Source: Saccharomonospora marina XMU15 (GTDB lineage: Bacteria > Actinomycetota > Actinomycetes > Mycobacteriales > Pseudonocardiaceae). Taken from it: a stretch of DNA of 64,000 nucleotides. Within the stretch, counting starts at the first letter, position 1; every line of letters starts with the position of its first letter. This document shows, piece by piece, positions 24,802 through 32,392 of this stretch. Location: the NCBI RefSeq assembly GCF_000244955.1, contig NZ_CM001439.1:2570628-2634627 (forward strand). The letters are read 5' to 3'. The notes below the pieces were generated by a model that worked only from the letters and a program-made list of their open reading frames with translations, searched no databases and had not been told where the DNA came from. The position numbers and the translations under genes are program-made.

Positions 24802-26456
24802 AGGAAAGTTTCGCGACCGTACTGGAGGCCGTTGCCCGCGCCAGGCCGCAGGCCATCGCGGTCTCCCACGCCGGGCGTGAGGTGAGCTGGCGCGAGTTGG
24901 AAGACCAGGCCGCCAGGCTGGCACACCACCTGCAGGACGTGGGCATCGGCCACGGCTGCCGCGTGGCCGTGGCCCAGTACAACGGGGCCGAGTACCTCGC
25001 GACCCTGTGGGCCGCCCTCAAAGTCCGGGCCGTGCCGGTCAACGTCAACTTTCGTTACAAGGCCGACGAAATCACCGCCCTGTTCGACGACGCGCACGTC
25101 GAGGCCGCCGTGTACGACGGGGCCTTGGCAGGCACCGTCGAGCCCGCGGCGGCGGCCGCGACGACACCGCTGCGCACCGCGGTCGTGCTGCACACCGAGG
25201 CCCCTGGCCACGGTCGGGTCGGCTACGACGAGGTGCAGCGAACCTGTGCGCCGCTTGCGGCGACCCAGCGGGGCGACGACGACTGGCTCATGTACACCGG
25301 CGGGACCACCGGGCGACCGCGCGGCGTCCTCGTCCGCCATTCCTGGCTCTACGATGTCATCTGCGCCAACAGCTTCCTGCTCATGGGACTGCGGGCGCCC
25401 GCCACCCTGGCCGAGTTGGAGACCTACCTCGCCTCCGTTGCGAGCGACACCTACCCGATCGTGACGATCCCGGCTCCGCCGCTGATGCACGCGACCGGGA
25501 GCTACACCAGTCTCGGCGCACTGGTGGCAGGCGGCCGGGTGGCCTACCTGGCCGGCCGCTCCTACGACGCCGACGAACTGCTGCGGCTGATCGAGCAGCA
25601 ACGCGCCGACACAGTCTCGATCGTGGGCGACGTTTTCGCCCGGCCGATGGCCGATGCTCTCGACAGGGCTCACGAGGCAGGCAGGCCCTACGACCTGTCC
25701 AGCCTGCGGCGTGTGCTCTCGGTCGGCGTGACGTGGAGTGCCGAGTGCAAGCGGCGGCTGCTGCGGCACGGCGATTTCCTCTGCCGCGACATCGTCGCCG
25801 CATCGGAGGGCGGGCCGTTCGCGGTATCGCAGACCCGGCGCGGCGATCACGTCACCACCGCCCGTTTCTCGCTCGTTCCGGGTGCCCGGATCGTCGACGA
25901 GACCGGTCGTGACGTCGTCCCCGGTTCGGGCCAGGTGGGCATGCTCGCGGCACCCACCGACGAGTACATCCACTACCAGGGCGACGAGGAGAAGACAGCC
26001 AAGACCTTCCGGGTGTTCGACGGCCGCCGCTGGGCCGTCCCCGGTGACCTCGCCTCGATCGACGAGGACGGCACGGTGACCTTCCACGGCAGGGGAAGCC
26101 AGGTCATCAACACCGGCGGTGAAAAGGTCTTCGCCGAAGAGGTCGAGAACGTCGTCGTGCGTCACCCGGCCGTCCGCGACGCCATGGTCGTCGGGGTTCC
26201 CGACGCGCGATGGGGGCATCGTGTCGCCGCCGTCGTCTCCCTGCGCGAGGGCGAGTCGCTGACCCTCGATCAACTCAAGGAGCATGTGGGCCGGGAACTG
26301 GCGAACTACAAGCGCCCGACCGTGCTGGTCGTCACCGACGAGGTGAAACGCAGCCCGTCCGGCAAGGCCGACACCCGATGGGCCCGCGCGGTCGCCACCG
26401 AGAAATCGCAGCGCCATTCCAGCGCCAGTCCAGTGCCAGTCCAGCCCACACGATGA
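24798..26456 (+). CDS. AMP-forming acyl/aryl-CoA synthetase (FadD-like)
   Basis: The 552-residue enzyme begins at GTG 24798. Adenylate-forming motifs are LMYTGGTTGRPRG at 165-177, the VPGDLAS Asp before the hinge, INTGGEKVFAEEVE, and the catalytic Lys523 in RSPSGKAD. It activates a carboxylic acid with ATP and CoA. The PaaX regulator, MaoC hydratase and O-demethylase nearby suggest a phenylpropanoid or similar aromatic acid as substrate. Resemblance to FadD19-type steroid side-chain ligases is an alternative. The last 12 residues are coded by an 11-bp DNA repeat and look recently added. Confidence 0.9.
   Translation: MKESFATVLEAVARARPQAIAVSHAGREVSWRELEDQAARLAHHLQDVGIGHGCRVAVAQYNGAEYLATLWAALKVRAVPVNVNFRYKADEITALFDDAHVEAAVYDGALAGTVEPAAAAATTPLRTAVVLHTEAPGHGRVGYDEVQRTCAPLAATQRGDDDWLMYTGGTTGRPRGVLVRHSWLYDVICANSFLLMGLRAPATLAELETYLASVASDTYPIVTIPAPPLMHATGSYTSLGALVAGGRVAYLAGRSYDADELLRLIEQQRADTVSIVGDVFARPMADALDRAHEAGRPYDLSSLRRVLSVGVTWSAECKRRLLRHGDFLCRDIVAASEGGPFAVSQTRRGDHVTTARFSLVPGARIVDETGRDVVPGSGQVGMLAAPTDEYIHYQGDEEKTAKTFRVFDGRRWAVPGDLASIDEDGTVTFHGRGSQVINTGGEKVFAEEVENVVVRHPAVRDAMVVGVPDARWGHRVAAVVSLREGESLTLDQLKEHVGRELANYKRPTVLVVTDEVKRSPSGKADTRWARAVATEKSQRHSSASPVPVQPTR
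26409..26441 (+). repeat. Three tandem copies of an 11-bp unit inside the synthetase 3' end
   Basis: CAGCGCCATTC, CAGCGCCAGTC and CAGTGCCAGTC lie directly before the stop codon (26454-26456). An 11-bp step shifts the frame, so unit gain or loss would change the C-terminal tail. Confidence 0.7.
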
Positions 26457-26466
26457 GGAGCCGAGC

Positions 26467-26928
26467 ATGAGTGAACCCACCGTCGCCATCGGAGTCGAGG
26501 GGGTCAAGGCCCTCGTCGGCAAGCCCTTGGGCTACTCGGCGTGGCACGAGGTGACCCAGGAACAGGTCAACCTCTTCGCCGACGCGACCGGGGACCACCA
26601 GTGGATCCACGTCGACCCCGCGCGCGCCAAGGACGGTCCTTTCGGGACGACCATCGCCCACGGGTTCCTGACACTGTCGTTGATCCCGATGATGCTGCCG
26701 CAGATCCTGAGCTTCGAGGGCTTCTCCATGGGTGTGAACTACGGGCTCGACCGGGCACGGTTCCCGGCTCCCGTGCCGGTAGGGAGCAAGGTGCGCGCCA
26801 CCGCCGTGGTCGACGAGGCGACGGAGATCGACGGCGGGGTGCAGACCAAGCTCACGGTCACCTTCGAAATCGAGGGAGGCGCAAAGCCCGTATGTGTCGC
26901 GCAGAGTCTGGTCCGCCAGTATGTCTGA
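26467..26928 (+). CDS. MaoC-like enoyl-CoA hydratase
   Basis: The 153-residue single hotdog protein carries the hydratase-2 motif at residues 38-50: ADATGDHQWIHVD, with catalytic Asp39 and His44, then GTTIAHGFLTLSL. It hydrates an enoyl-CoA to the 3-hydroxyacyl-CoA that the operon SDR could oxidise. AGGAG lies upstream of the ATG. It is the last gene before a strong terminator. Confidence 0.93.
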   Translation: MSEPTVAIGVEGVKALVGKPLGYSAWHEVTQEQVNLFADATGDHQWIHVDPARAKDGPFGTTIAHGFLTLSLIPMMLPQILSFEGFSMGVNYGLDRARFPAPVPVGSKVRATAVVDEATEIDGGVQTKLTVTFEIEGGAKPVCVAQSLVRQYV

Positions 26929-26971
26929 CCAGGTCAGCGGCCCGCCGGTGACGACAGTGCCGGGCCACGGA

Positions 26972-26996
26972 TTGCCGATGCCCGGCGCATCGGCAA
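26972..26996 (+). terminator. Terminator after the MaoC gene
   Basis: TTGCCGATGC (26972-26981) and GCATCGGCAA (26987-26996) form a perfect 10-bp stem with a CCGGC loop. It separates the catabolic operon from the Liv operon. Confidence 0.75.
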
Positions 26997-27294
26997 GCAG
27001 CCCGGCGGCGGGCGAATGACGCGCGGCGAAACCGCGGATCAGCCGCGGCGTACGTCAAATGTCGTACGGGGGATACGACCGCTGACCGTGCCCGCATCGG
27101 CGGGGTCGTGCTTGGCTGAGCACGCGACGCCGACCGCGACGAGGAACCTCGGTGGCCGGGCGGTCGCAACCATGCCGACGGTGCGCGAACCGTTCGGTGC
27201 GCCCACGGCACCTGGCGGTCATCCGTTCATCGGGCCGAGCGACTCGAACACGTTCTCGTTTCCATCCCTTCTACAAGGACGTGAAGGAGAGCCG
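26997..27294. other. Leader region of the Liv operon
   Basis: About 300 bp without a supported gene. It holds a 6-bp inverted repeat (GTCGTA at 27061 and TACGAC at 27074) and the KstR-like half-perfect site at 27244-27257. The reading frame of the first Liv gene is open upstream to 27016, but no start there has a ribosome-binding site or family similarity. Confidence 0.45.
27244..27257. promoter_or_regulatory. KstR-like site, 12 of 14 matches to the upstream site at 10008
   Basis: TCGAACACGTTCTC differs from TAGAACACGTTCTA only at positions 2 and 14 and keeps the AACnnGTT core. It lies 38 bp before the first Liv start. The missing final A breaks the strict consensus. Confidence 0.4.
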
Positions 27295-28089
27295 GTGGCA
27301 CACGCGACAACCGACACCTCACAGTGCCTTTCGGTCCGCGGACTGGCAGTGCGCTACGGAAAGAACGTGCAGGCCCTGCACGACGTCAGTCTCTCGGTCC
27401 CACCAGGCACGGTGGTCGCGCTCATGGGCGTCAACGGTGCAGGCAAGACCACGCTGGCACGCAGTGTGACGGGGATGCTTTCGTTCCACGGTGGAGTCAT
27501 CAGCGCGGGCGAGATCCTCTGGGAGGGACGATCCATCGCCGGGCGCGGCCCGCGCGACATCGTGCGCGGCGGGATCAGCCAGACCCTCGAGGGGCGTCGC
27601 GTCTTCGCCGAGCTGACCGTCGCCGAGAACCTCACCGTGGGCGGCATCACGCAGCGCAACGACGCCGAGCTGCGGCGGCGGACCGAGCAGATCCTGGAGA
27701 TGTTCCCCGTGCTGGCGGAGCGCAGTGACCAGCACGCGGGGTACCTGTCCGGGGGTGAGCAGCAGATGCTCGCCATCGGACGTGCCCTCATGCAGTCGCC
27801 GAGGCTGATCGTGCTGGACGAGCCGTCGCTCGGCCTGGCACCCAAGGTGGTTTCCCAGGTTCGCGACACCATCGCGGCGATCCGGGAGGCGGGCACGAGC
27901 GTGCTGCTCATCGAGCAGAACGCGACGATGGCGCTGGGTGTCTCCGACTACGGCTACGTGCTGTCGCACGGTCGGGTCACCAAGTCGGGGCCCAGCCAGG
28001 AACTGCTCGAGGATCCGGAGATTCAGGCGTTCTATCTCGGACTCGACGAGGACTCGCAGGACTTGGCGCCGAGCGGAGGCCAGGCATGA
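27295..28089 (+). CDS. livF: Branched-chain-type ABC transporter ATPase LivF
   Basis: GTG 27295 with GAAGGAGA 5 nt upstream gives 264 residues. Walker A GVNGAGKTT is at 45-53, the signature LSGGEQQ near 152, Walker B LIVLDEPSLGLAP follows, and the LivF-type ending has LIEQNATMAL. It is one of the two nucleotide-binding subunits of a HAAT-family importer. These importers carry branched amino acids, amides, urea and, often, aromatic acids. Overlap with livG is 4 bp. Confidence 0.93.
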   Translation: MAHATTDTSQCLSVRGLAVRYGKNVQALHDVSLSVPPGTVVALMGVNGAGKTTLARSVTGMLSFHGGVISAGEILWEGRSIAGRGPRDIVRGGISQTLEGRRVFAELTVAENLTVGGITQRNDAELRRRTEQILEMFPVLAERSDQHAGYLSGGEQQMLAIGRALMQSPRLIVLDEPSLGLAPKVVSQVRDTIAAIREAGTSVLLIEQNATMALGVSDYGYVLSHGRVTKSGPSQELLEDPEIQAFYLGLDEDSQDLAPSGGQA

Positions 28090-28934
28090 CCGAACAACCG
28101 CTGTTGCTCGAGGTGCGCGAAGTCGGCCTCTCCTTCGGTGGAGTCCATGCCATCCGCGACGTGAGCTTCGAGGTTCGCCAGGGGGAGTTCTTCGCGATCA
28201 TCGGACCGAACGGCGCGGGCAAGACCTCGATGCTCAACGTGCTCAACGGGGTCTACCAGCCCAGCCACGGCGAGGTCTTGTTCGCGGGGAAGTCGCTGAT
28301 CGGTCGCAGGCCGCCGACGATCGCGTCGCTGGGCATCGCGCGCACCTTCCAAAACCTCGCCCTGTTCGACGAGATGACGGTTCTGGACAACGTCGTCCTG
28401 GGACGACACCACACGATGCGTGCGGGCATCCTCAGCGGTGGGTTGTGGTTCGGCCGTGCCCGGCGCGAGGAGCGTCAGGCACGGGCCGCCTGTGAGCCGC
28501 TCCTGGAGATCATGGGCCTCGGCGAGTTGCGCGACCACGAGGTCCGCGATCTGCCGTACGGCGTCAAGAAGCGGATCGAACTGGCGCGGGCGCTTGCCAT
28601 GGAACCCCGGCTGCTCCTGCTCGACGAACCGGTGGCGGGGCTCAACAGCGGCGAGAGCCGCGAACTCGCCGAGTGGGTACTGCAGGCCAAGGAGCGGCTG
28701 GGCCTCACCGTCGTGATGATCGAGCACGACATGGCCCTGGTCCGGCGCTACGCCGACCGGGTGCTGGTGCTCGATTTCGGGGAGGTCATCTGCTGCGAGT
28801 CACCCGAGGCGGCCATCTCCGACCCCAGGGTGATCCGCGCCTACCTGGGTGGCAGCGACGAGGACATCGTGCGCAAGGCCGTGAGCAGTGGGGCCGTTGC
28901 CGCTTCGCAGCAGGGAAAGGAGGCGCGGTCGTGA
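28086..28934 (+). CDS. livG: Branched-chain-type ABC transporter ATPase LivG
   Basis: A 282-residue ATPase with Walker A GPNGAGKTS at 40-48, the LivG-specific GIARTFQNLALFDEMTVLDN segment, Walker B LLLLDEPVAGLN and switch His in MIEHDMALV. The signature is degenerate (LPYGVKKRIE), as is usual for LivG. Its ATG overlaps the livF stop and its stop overlaps the livH GTG, giving tight coupling across the operon. Confidence 0.93.
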   Translation: MTEQPLLLEVREVGLSFGGVHAIRDVSFEVRQGEFFAIIGPNGAGKTSMLNVLNGVYQPSHGEVLFAGKSLIGRRPPTIASLGIARTFQNLALFDEMTVLDNVVLGRHHTMRAGILSGGLWFGRARREERQARAACEPLLEIMGLGELRDHEVRDLPYGVKKRIELARALAMEPRLLLLDEPVAGLNSGESRELAEWVLQAKERLGLTVVMIEHDMALVRRYADRVLVLDFGEVICCESPEAAISDPRVIRAYLGGSDEDIVRKAVSSGAVAASQQGKEARS

Positions 28935-29821
28935 CCGAGCAACTTCAGGTCCTCGTCGGGGGAATCACGCTGGGTTGCCTCTACGGGCTGCTCGCGCTCG
29001 GTTTCGTCGTCGTCGCCCGATCGACCGGGGTGCTCAACCTGACACAGGGCGCCTTCGTCGTCATGGGCGCCTACTTCACCTACGCCGCCAGCCGCACGCT
29101 GAATCTGCCGTTCCCGGTCGCGGTGTTGCTCGCCGTGCTCGCCACGGCGGGTATCGCGGTGCTGCTCGAGGCGTTGATCGTCCACCGGATCGCGAACTCG
29201 AACCTGTTCACGCCGATCCTGGTCACGTTCGGACTGTTGATCCTCATCCCGCCCATCTTCTACGGCGTCTGGGGCACCAAGCCCTTGGCCATCGCCGATC
29301 CGTGGGGCCTGGCTCACGTCCGGTTGGGGCCGGTGGCGGTGACTCACCGCGACATCGCGGTCGTGGTGGTCACGGCGGTGCTGCTGGTGGCGCTCGCGCT
29401 CTTCCTGCGGCGCACCCGCCTGGGGCTGGCCATGCAGGCTACGGCCGTCGATCCGGAGGCGGCGCTGGCCCAGGGCATCAGCGACCGGCTGGTGCACCGG
29501 TTGTCGTGGGCGCTCGCGGGTTCGTTCGGCGCCGTGGCCGGGATGTTCCTCGCCACCGCGGCAGGCGGTGGCGCACGGCCGGGCCTGGAGTTGTACGCCC
29601 TGCTGGCACTTCCGGTGATCATCCTGGGCGGCATCGAGTCCCCGCTGGGCGCCGTGGTGGGCGGTCTCGTCATGGGCATCGTCCAGCAGTTCGCCGTTGC
29701 CACGGTCCCCGAGAGCTTCGGCAAGGGCTTCTCCGAGGTGATCCCGTACATCGTCATGATCACCATTCTGCTGGTTCGCCCCCAGGGGCTTTTCGGGACA
29801 CGGAAGGTGAGGAGAGCGTGA
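28931..29821 (+). CDS. livH: Branched-chain-type ABC transporter permease LivH
   Basis: GTG 28931 overlaps the livG stop and gives 296 residues with eight hydrophobic segments. LivH landmarks are GGITLGCLYGLLALGFV at the N-terminus, LNLTQGAFVVMGAY, and GGIESPLGAVVGGLVMG near the end. It pairs with LivM to form the channel. Confidence 0.93.
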   Translation: MTEQLQVLVGGITLGCLYGLLALGFVVVARSTGVLNLTQGAFVVMGAYFTYAASRTLNLPFPVAVLLAVLATAGIAVLLEALIVHRIANSNLFTPILVTFGLLILIPPIFYGVWGTKPLAIADPWGLAHVRLGPVAVTHRDIAVVVVTAVLLVALALFLRRTRLGLAMQATAVDPEAALAQGISDRLVHRLSWALAGSFGAVAGMFLATAAGGGARPGLELYALLALPVIILGGIESPLGAVVGGLVMGIVQQFAVATVPESFGKGFSEVIPYIVMITILLVRPQGLFGTRKVRRA

Positions 29822-30945
29822 TGACCTCGCAGCAGGCAGTATCCGCCGAGCCCGTCGAGGTGCCCGAAAAGGCCCGTGAGGCGGCCAACCCGCGGCTGGT
29901 CGGTTCCCGCTCGGCCCGGTGGGGCCTCGTGGCGCTGCTGGTGCTGATCGTCGCGTTCCCGATGAACTTCGGGGACACCTACTGGCTGGGCGTGCTCAAC
30001 GCGACCGGTACCGCCGCCATCGCCGCGGTGGGCCTCAACGTGCTGACCGGGTACGCCGGGCAGATCTCGCTCGGCCACGCGTTCTTCGTCAGCGTCGGGG
30101 CGTTCACCACCCAGTACGTGGGGGGAACCATGGGCCTTCCCATGGTGGTCTGGCTCCCCGCGGCCGCGCTCGCAGGCGGGATCTGCGGTGCGCTCGTGGC
30201 GCCGTTCGCGTTGCGACTCAAGGGCCCCTACCTGGCGATCGTGTCACTGGGACTGGTGTTCCTCGGGATCTTCCTCGGTCGCAACCTGCCGTCGATCACG
30301 GGCGGGAACGAGGGAACCGTCGTCTCGGCGCGTGCGACCCTCGGTCCGATCGACTTCGAGCAGTTGCAGCTCGGCTCGATCTACTTCCTGCGTGAGCAGA
30401 GCCTGTTCATCCTCATCTGGGGCTGCCTGGCGCTGGTGCTGCTGTTCACCGCCAACGTGATGCGCACCCGAGGGGGACGCGCGATGCAGGCGGTGCGTGA
30501 CCACGACATGGCGGCCGAGGTGCTGGGCGTGAGGATGATGCGCACGCAGGCGAACGCCTTCATCCTCTCGACCGCCATCGCGGGGCTGGCCGGTGGCCTG
30601 CTCGCCGTCAACCTGCAGTACATCCGCCCGGACAACTTCGATGTCAACCTGTCCGTTCAGTACCTGGCGATCATCGTCATCGGCGGCCTCGGATCGACCT
30701 TCGGCCCGGTGCTGGGTGCGATCTTCGTCAGTATGGTCCCGGTCCTGGTCGACAACTTCTCCGACAAGCTGCCGTTCATGGGGACGCCTGGCAGCGATGG
30801 ACTGTCCACAACGGATCTCAACCTGATCCTGTACGGCAGCCTCATCGTCGCCTTCCTGCTGCTGGAGTCCAAGGGCCTGGTGGCGCTCCTCGGCCGTGCG
30901 CGCCGGGCCCTCCAGGCTCGCCGATCCGTCGCAAACCCAGCGTAA
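29821..30945 (+). CDS. livM: Branched-chain-type ABC transporter permease LivM
   Basis: ATG 29821 overlaps the livH stop; 374 residues. LivM landmarks are GLNVLTGYAGQISLGHA near residue 75, RLKGPYLAIVSLG, the cytoplasmic coupling loop RTRGGRAMQAVRDHDMAAEV and GGLGSTFGPVLGA. The stop codon lies inside the 16-bp palindrome that precedes the binding-protein gene. Confidence 0.93.
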   Translation: MTSQQAVSAEPVEVPEKAREAANPRLVGSRSARWGLVALLVLIVAFPMNFGDTYWLGVLNATGTAAIAAVGLNVLTGYAGQISLGHAFFVSVGAFTTQYVGGTMGLPMVVWLPAAALAGGICGALVAPFALRLKGPYLAIVSLGLVFLGIFLGRNLPSITGGNEGTVVSARATLGPIDFEQLQLGSIYFLREQSLFILIWGCLALVLLFTANVMRTRGGRAMQAVRDHDMAAEVLGVRMMRTQANAFILSTAIAGLAGGLLAVNLQYIRPDNFDVNLSVQYLAIIVIGGLGSTFGPVLGAIFVSMVPVLVDNFSDKLPFMGTPGSDGLSTTDLNLILYGSLIVAFLLLESKGLVALLGRARRALQARRSVANPA

Positions 30946-30957
30946 CAGCGCTGTTAC
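30942..30957. promoter_or_regulatory. Perfect 16-bp palindrome between livM and the binding-protein gene
   Basis: GTAACAGCGCTGTTAC is fully self-complementary, overlaps the livM stop and ends 19 bp before the next ATG. As DNA it could be an operator. As RNA it could fold into a 6-bp hairpin that separates expression of the abundant binding protein from the membrane subunits. Confidence 0.55.
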
Positions 30958-30976
30958 CATCCGAAAGGGACACACA

Positions 30977-32239
30977 ATGAAGCGACGTCTTCTAACCAGC
31001 GGCGCCGCGGCCTTAGCGTTGGCCACGGCACTCACCGGCTGCGCCGCGCAGAGTACCGACAGCTCCTCGGGAGGCGGAGCCGATGGGTTGGCCGCCGTGC
31101 CAGGGTTCGACCCCGACCAGGGCACCATCAAGGTCGGCAACATCCTCGCTTTGAGCGGGCCTATCGCCGCGGGTGCCAAGGAGCAACTGGTCGGGCAGAA
31201 CGCGTGGTTCGACAAGGTGAACTCGCAAGGCGGTGTCGCGGGCAAGTACAAGATCGAGCTCGTCACCGCCGACAACCAGTACAACGCCCAGTTGGCGGTG
31301 CAGGCCTACGAGAAGATCCGTGGCGACATCGTCATGTTGTCCGGCGTCCTCGGCACCCCGTCGGTGAAGGCGCTCGTGCCGCTGATGATGCGCAACGACG
31401 GCAACGCCGTGCCGAGCAACCAGGACGCGAACATCAAGGACGAGCCGAGCCTCGTGCCGATCTTCGGCTCGTACCAGACCAACGTCGTCAACGCCATCTC
31501 CTACCTCAACAGCTCCGGCCGTGCGAAGGCCGACTCCGCGAAGTACTGCGCCCTGGTCATGGAGAACGACTGGGGTGACGCCGTCGTCGAGGGCATGGAA
31601 TACGTCACCGGCAAGCTCGGTAGCAAGGTCACCGAGGTGCAGCGGTTCAACCCGACCGACACCCAGTTCACCGCCCAGATGCAGGCCCTGAAGAGTGCCC
31701 AGTGCTCGGTGGTGACCTTCGGTGGCGCTGAGGGCAACACACCCTCGATGGTGGCGGCGGCCAGCCAGCTGAACTTCGCTCCCACCTGGGTGTCGGAGTT
31801 CATCGCTCACAACATCGGCTTCGCCGACATGCCTGAGGTGGCCAAGTACCTGGAGTCGAACTTCGTGTTCACCGGCCCCGGTAACGACCTGGAAGACACC
31901 TCGGTCGAGGGCATCAAGAACTTGAAGGAAGCCATCGGGGACAAGCCGGTCACTCTGCAGTACGTCTACGGCTACATGCAGGCGGTCACCACGACGACGG
32001 TTCTGGAGAAGGCCATCGAGATGGGTGACCTGAGCGGCAAGGGCATCCGTGAGGCGATCGCCAGTATCGACACGTTGACGTTCCAAGGGCTCAACGGTGA
32101 GGTGAAGCTCGGCGAGACCCGGATCCTGCCTCGCACCACCACCCTGTACCAGTTCAAGCCCACCGCCGAGAACAAGTACGGCCTGAAGGCGGCGGAGGTG
32201 CAGTACGAGGCGCCGGAGGGCTTGCCCGACAAGTTCTGA
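30977..32239 (+). CDS. livK: Liv-type periplasmic-binding lipoprotein
   Basis: The 420-residue protein starts with a lipoprotein signal (LTGC, Cys at about residue 23). A Ser/Gly-rich linker follows, then a type I periplasmic-binding fold beginning IKVGNILALSGPIAAGA, with NSQGGVAGKYKIELV and YKFKPTAENKYG-like strands at the end. AAAGGGA lies 6 nt before the ATG. It supplies substrate to LivFGHM. The ligand is unknown; an aromatic acid is inferred from the neighbours. Confidence 0.92.
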   Translation: MKRRLLTSGAAALALATALTGCAAQSTDSSSGGGADGLAAVPGFDPDQGTIKVGNILALSGPIAAGAKEQLVGQNAWFDKVNSQGGVAGKYKIELVTADNQYNAQLAVQAYEKIRGDIVMLSGVLGTPSVKALVPLMMRNDGNAVPSNQDANIKDEPSLVPIFGSYQTNVVNAISYLNSSGRAKADSAKYCALVMENDWGDAVVEGMEYVTGKLGSKVTEVQRFNPTDTQFTAQMQALKSAQCSVVTFGGAEGNTPSMVAAASQLNFAPTWVSEFIAHNIGFADMPEVAKYLESNFVFTGPGNDLEDTSVEGIKNLKEAIGDKPVTLQYVYGYMQAVTTTTVLEKAIEMGDLSGKGIREAIASIDTLTFQGLNGEVKLGETRILPRTTTLYQFKPTAENKYGLKAAEVQYEAPEGLPDKF

Positions 32240-32248
32240 GTTCTCGCT

Positions 32249-32287
32249 CGTTCGCCGGCCGCCGGGTAACCCGGTGGCCGGCGAACG
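32249..32287 (+). terminator. Strong terminator after the Liv operon
   Basis: Arms 32249-32266 and 32270-32287 pair over 18 positions (one G-U in RNA) with a TAA loop, starting 10 bp after the livK stop. The O-demethylase gene downstream should therefore rely on its own promoter or on read-through. Confidence 0.9.
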
Positions 32288-32392
32288 CTGATGTCTCGAT
32301 CGAATCGCGAAGCGGCACCCGGATCACAGCGCCGCAACAAGGCAAGTGTTGCGGCTGTCGAATGACGAGCAGGCCACAGGAGGGCAGCTGCA

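Noticed and set aside
24408-26522. Very long minus-strand open frame (about 700 codons) opposite the acyl-CoA synthetase
   Set aside because: It mirrors the codon bias of the synthetase, shows no family motif, and the plus strand has clear catalytic motifs. Long antisense frames are normal in GC-rich DNA.
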